Shown here: positions 5,228-6,023 of the stretch, in pieces
Layout: the number at the start of each line of letters is the position of its first letter
Numbering within the stretch: position 1 is the stretch's first letter
Source of the DNA: Oscillospiraceae bacterium
Lineage (GTDB): Bacteria > Bacillota > Clostridia > UMGS1883
Assembly: GCA_022508735.1 (NCBI GenBank)
Contig: JAFLUQ010000131.1
Location: 1-6,023, forward strand
Direction: 5' to 3'
Length of the DNA stretch: 6,023 nt
Program-made: the position numbers and the translations under genes
The notes under the pieces: generated by a model
Database searches by the model: none
Seen by the model: the letters and a program-made list of their open reading frames with translations, nothing else
Told to the model about the DNA's origin: nothing

Positions 5228-6023
5228 TTATGCGTAGTGATAGCGCCGACGCTGAGTTACAAAGTAGAACAGCGTCACGCCGAAGGCCAGAAGCTCGGCC
5301 AGAGTTATGCCCCACCATATGCCGTCAAGCTCCAAAACCAGCGGCAGAGTGAGCACCACCAAGATCTGGAACACAAATGTGCGCATGAAGGAGATAACAG
5401 CCGACACAAGGCCGTTATTAAGAGCCGTAAAAAAGGCCGAACCGAAGATATTGAAGCCGCAGACCAAGAACGACAGTGAGAATATCCGCATGCCGCCCAC
5501 GGTCATATTAAAGAGCCCCTCATCGTAGCCCACAAACACCCGTGACAGCGGCCCCGAAAGCGCAGCCGCGCCCGCGGCCATGGCTATGCCGCCCACGGTG
5601 AGCAGGCACAGGCTCTTGCGGAAAAGATTTTTCAGCTCCTCCTCGCCCTGTGCTCCGTAGTGGAAGCTCACTATGGGCGCGCAGCCGATGGAGTAGCCGA
5701 TGAAGATAGCCGCAAATATAAAGCTGACGTACATGACCACCCCGTAGGCGGCCACGCCGTCTTCCCCGGCAAGGCGCATGAGCTGAAAGTTATAGACCAT
5801 GCTCACCACCGAGGCGGAGATATTCGTCATAAGCTCAGAGGAGCCGTTGAGGCAGGTTTTGATAAGTACATTCCCGTAAAAGCGGGTGCGGCAAAAGTGA
5901 AGCGGCCCGTCCTTATGGGTGAGGAAATACACCAGCGGAGCCACCCCGCCAACGAGCTGGCCGAGGGACGTGGCAAGCGCCGCGCCGGCTATGCCCCACC
6001 TAAATACCGCGACAAACAAAAAG
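5228..6023 (-). CDS. MATE-family multidrug/cation antiporter (N-terminal part outside the window)
   Basis: MATE proteins export drugs or metabolites across the cytoplasmic membrane in exchange for H+ or Na+. The frame is open from the right edge to TAA at 5228-5230, giving about 264 residues of an expected 440-460, so roughly the first 190 are missing. The visible part starts near the end of the first six-helix bundle, with GIAGAALATSLGQ typical of helix 6, then has a cytoplasmic loop and about six more hydrophobic segments of the second bundle. GEDGVAAYGVVMYVSFIFAA and the following IFIGYSIGCAPIVSFHYGAQ resemble the MepA/NorM-type repeat. The protein ends in a basic tail (RRRYHYA). It is the first visible gene of the - strand cluster, 20 bases before prmA. 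The exported compound cannot be predicted. A TTG at 6017-6019 is an internal leucine and not a start. Confidence 0.92.
   Translation of the reverse strand, partial: FLFVAVFRWGIAGAALATSLGQLVGGVAPLVYFLTHKDGPLHFCRTRFYGNVLIKTCLNGSSELMTNISASVVSMVYNFQLMRLAGEDGVAAYGVVMYVSFIFAAIFIGYSIGCAPIVSFHYGAQGEEELKNLFRKSLCLLTVGGIAMAAGAAALSGPLSRVFVGYDEGLFNMTVGGMRIFSLSFLVCGFNIFGSAFFTALNNGLVSAVISFMRTFVFQILVVLTLPLVLELDGIWWGITLAELLAFGVTLFYFVTQRRRYHYA

Overview
The window reads as chromosome of a Bacillota bacterium of the Clostridia type, perhaps Oscillospirales/Ruminococcaceae. Grounds: the ClpX C-terminus, PrmA followed directly by RsmE, strong Shine-Dalgarno sites, and moderate GC with frequent ATA isoleucine codons. 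The genus cannot be fixed from this sequence. There are no RNA genes, insertion sequences or CRISPR arrays, and no gene-free stretch longer than about 130 bases.

Layout. (1) Positions 1-705, + strand: the C-terminal 234 residues of ClpX, followed by a strong intrinsic terminator. (2) About 744-1815, + strand: a single-gene unit with its own promoter, a set of operator-like 11-12 bp repeats and a strong ribosome binding site, encoding a 325-residue Fic (AMPylase-type) protein with an N-terminal inhibitory helix and a C-terminal winged helix. (3) About 1837-1864: a hairpin that can terminate transcription from both sides. (4) Positions 1866-6023, - strand: a tightly packed six-gene cluster. In transcription order it encodes a MATE-family efflux protein (5' end outside the window), PrmA, RsmE, a short Sfp-type phosphopantetheinyl transferase, a short pyroglutamyl-peptidase I, and a SanA/YdcF-like DUF218 membrane protein. 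The five junctions are +20, +3, -4, -10 and -4 nt, which strongly suggests one translationally coupled operon. Its promoter lies beyond the right edge.

How the genes fit together. PrmA and RsmE are translation-apparatus methyltransferases (ribosomal protein L11 and 16S rRNA U1498). The transferase, peptidase and SanA-like protein have no obvious shared pathway and may simply share a transcript. The fic gene looks like a later arrival between the conserved clpX locus and the operon: it has its own promoter, a different isoleucine codon preference, and near-identical terminator hairpins on both sides. Most of the window is ordinary core genome. The part most worth a second look is the fic unit, where the repeats around the promoter and the DNA-binding-type domain on the Fic protein together suggest autoregulation.
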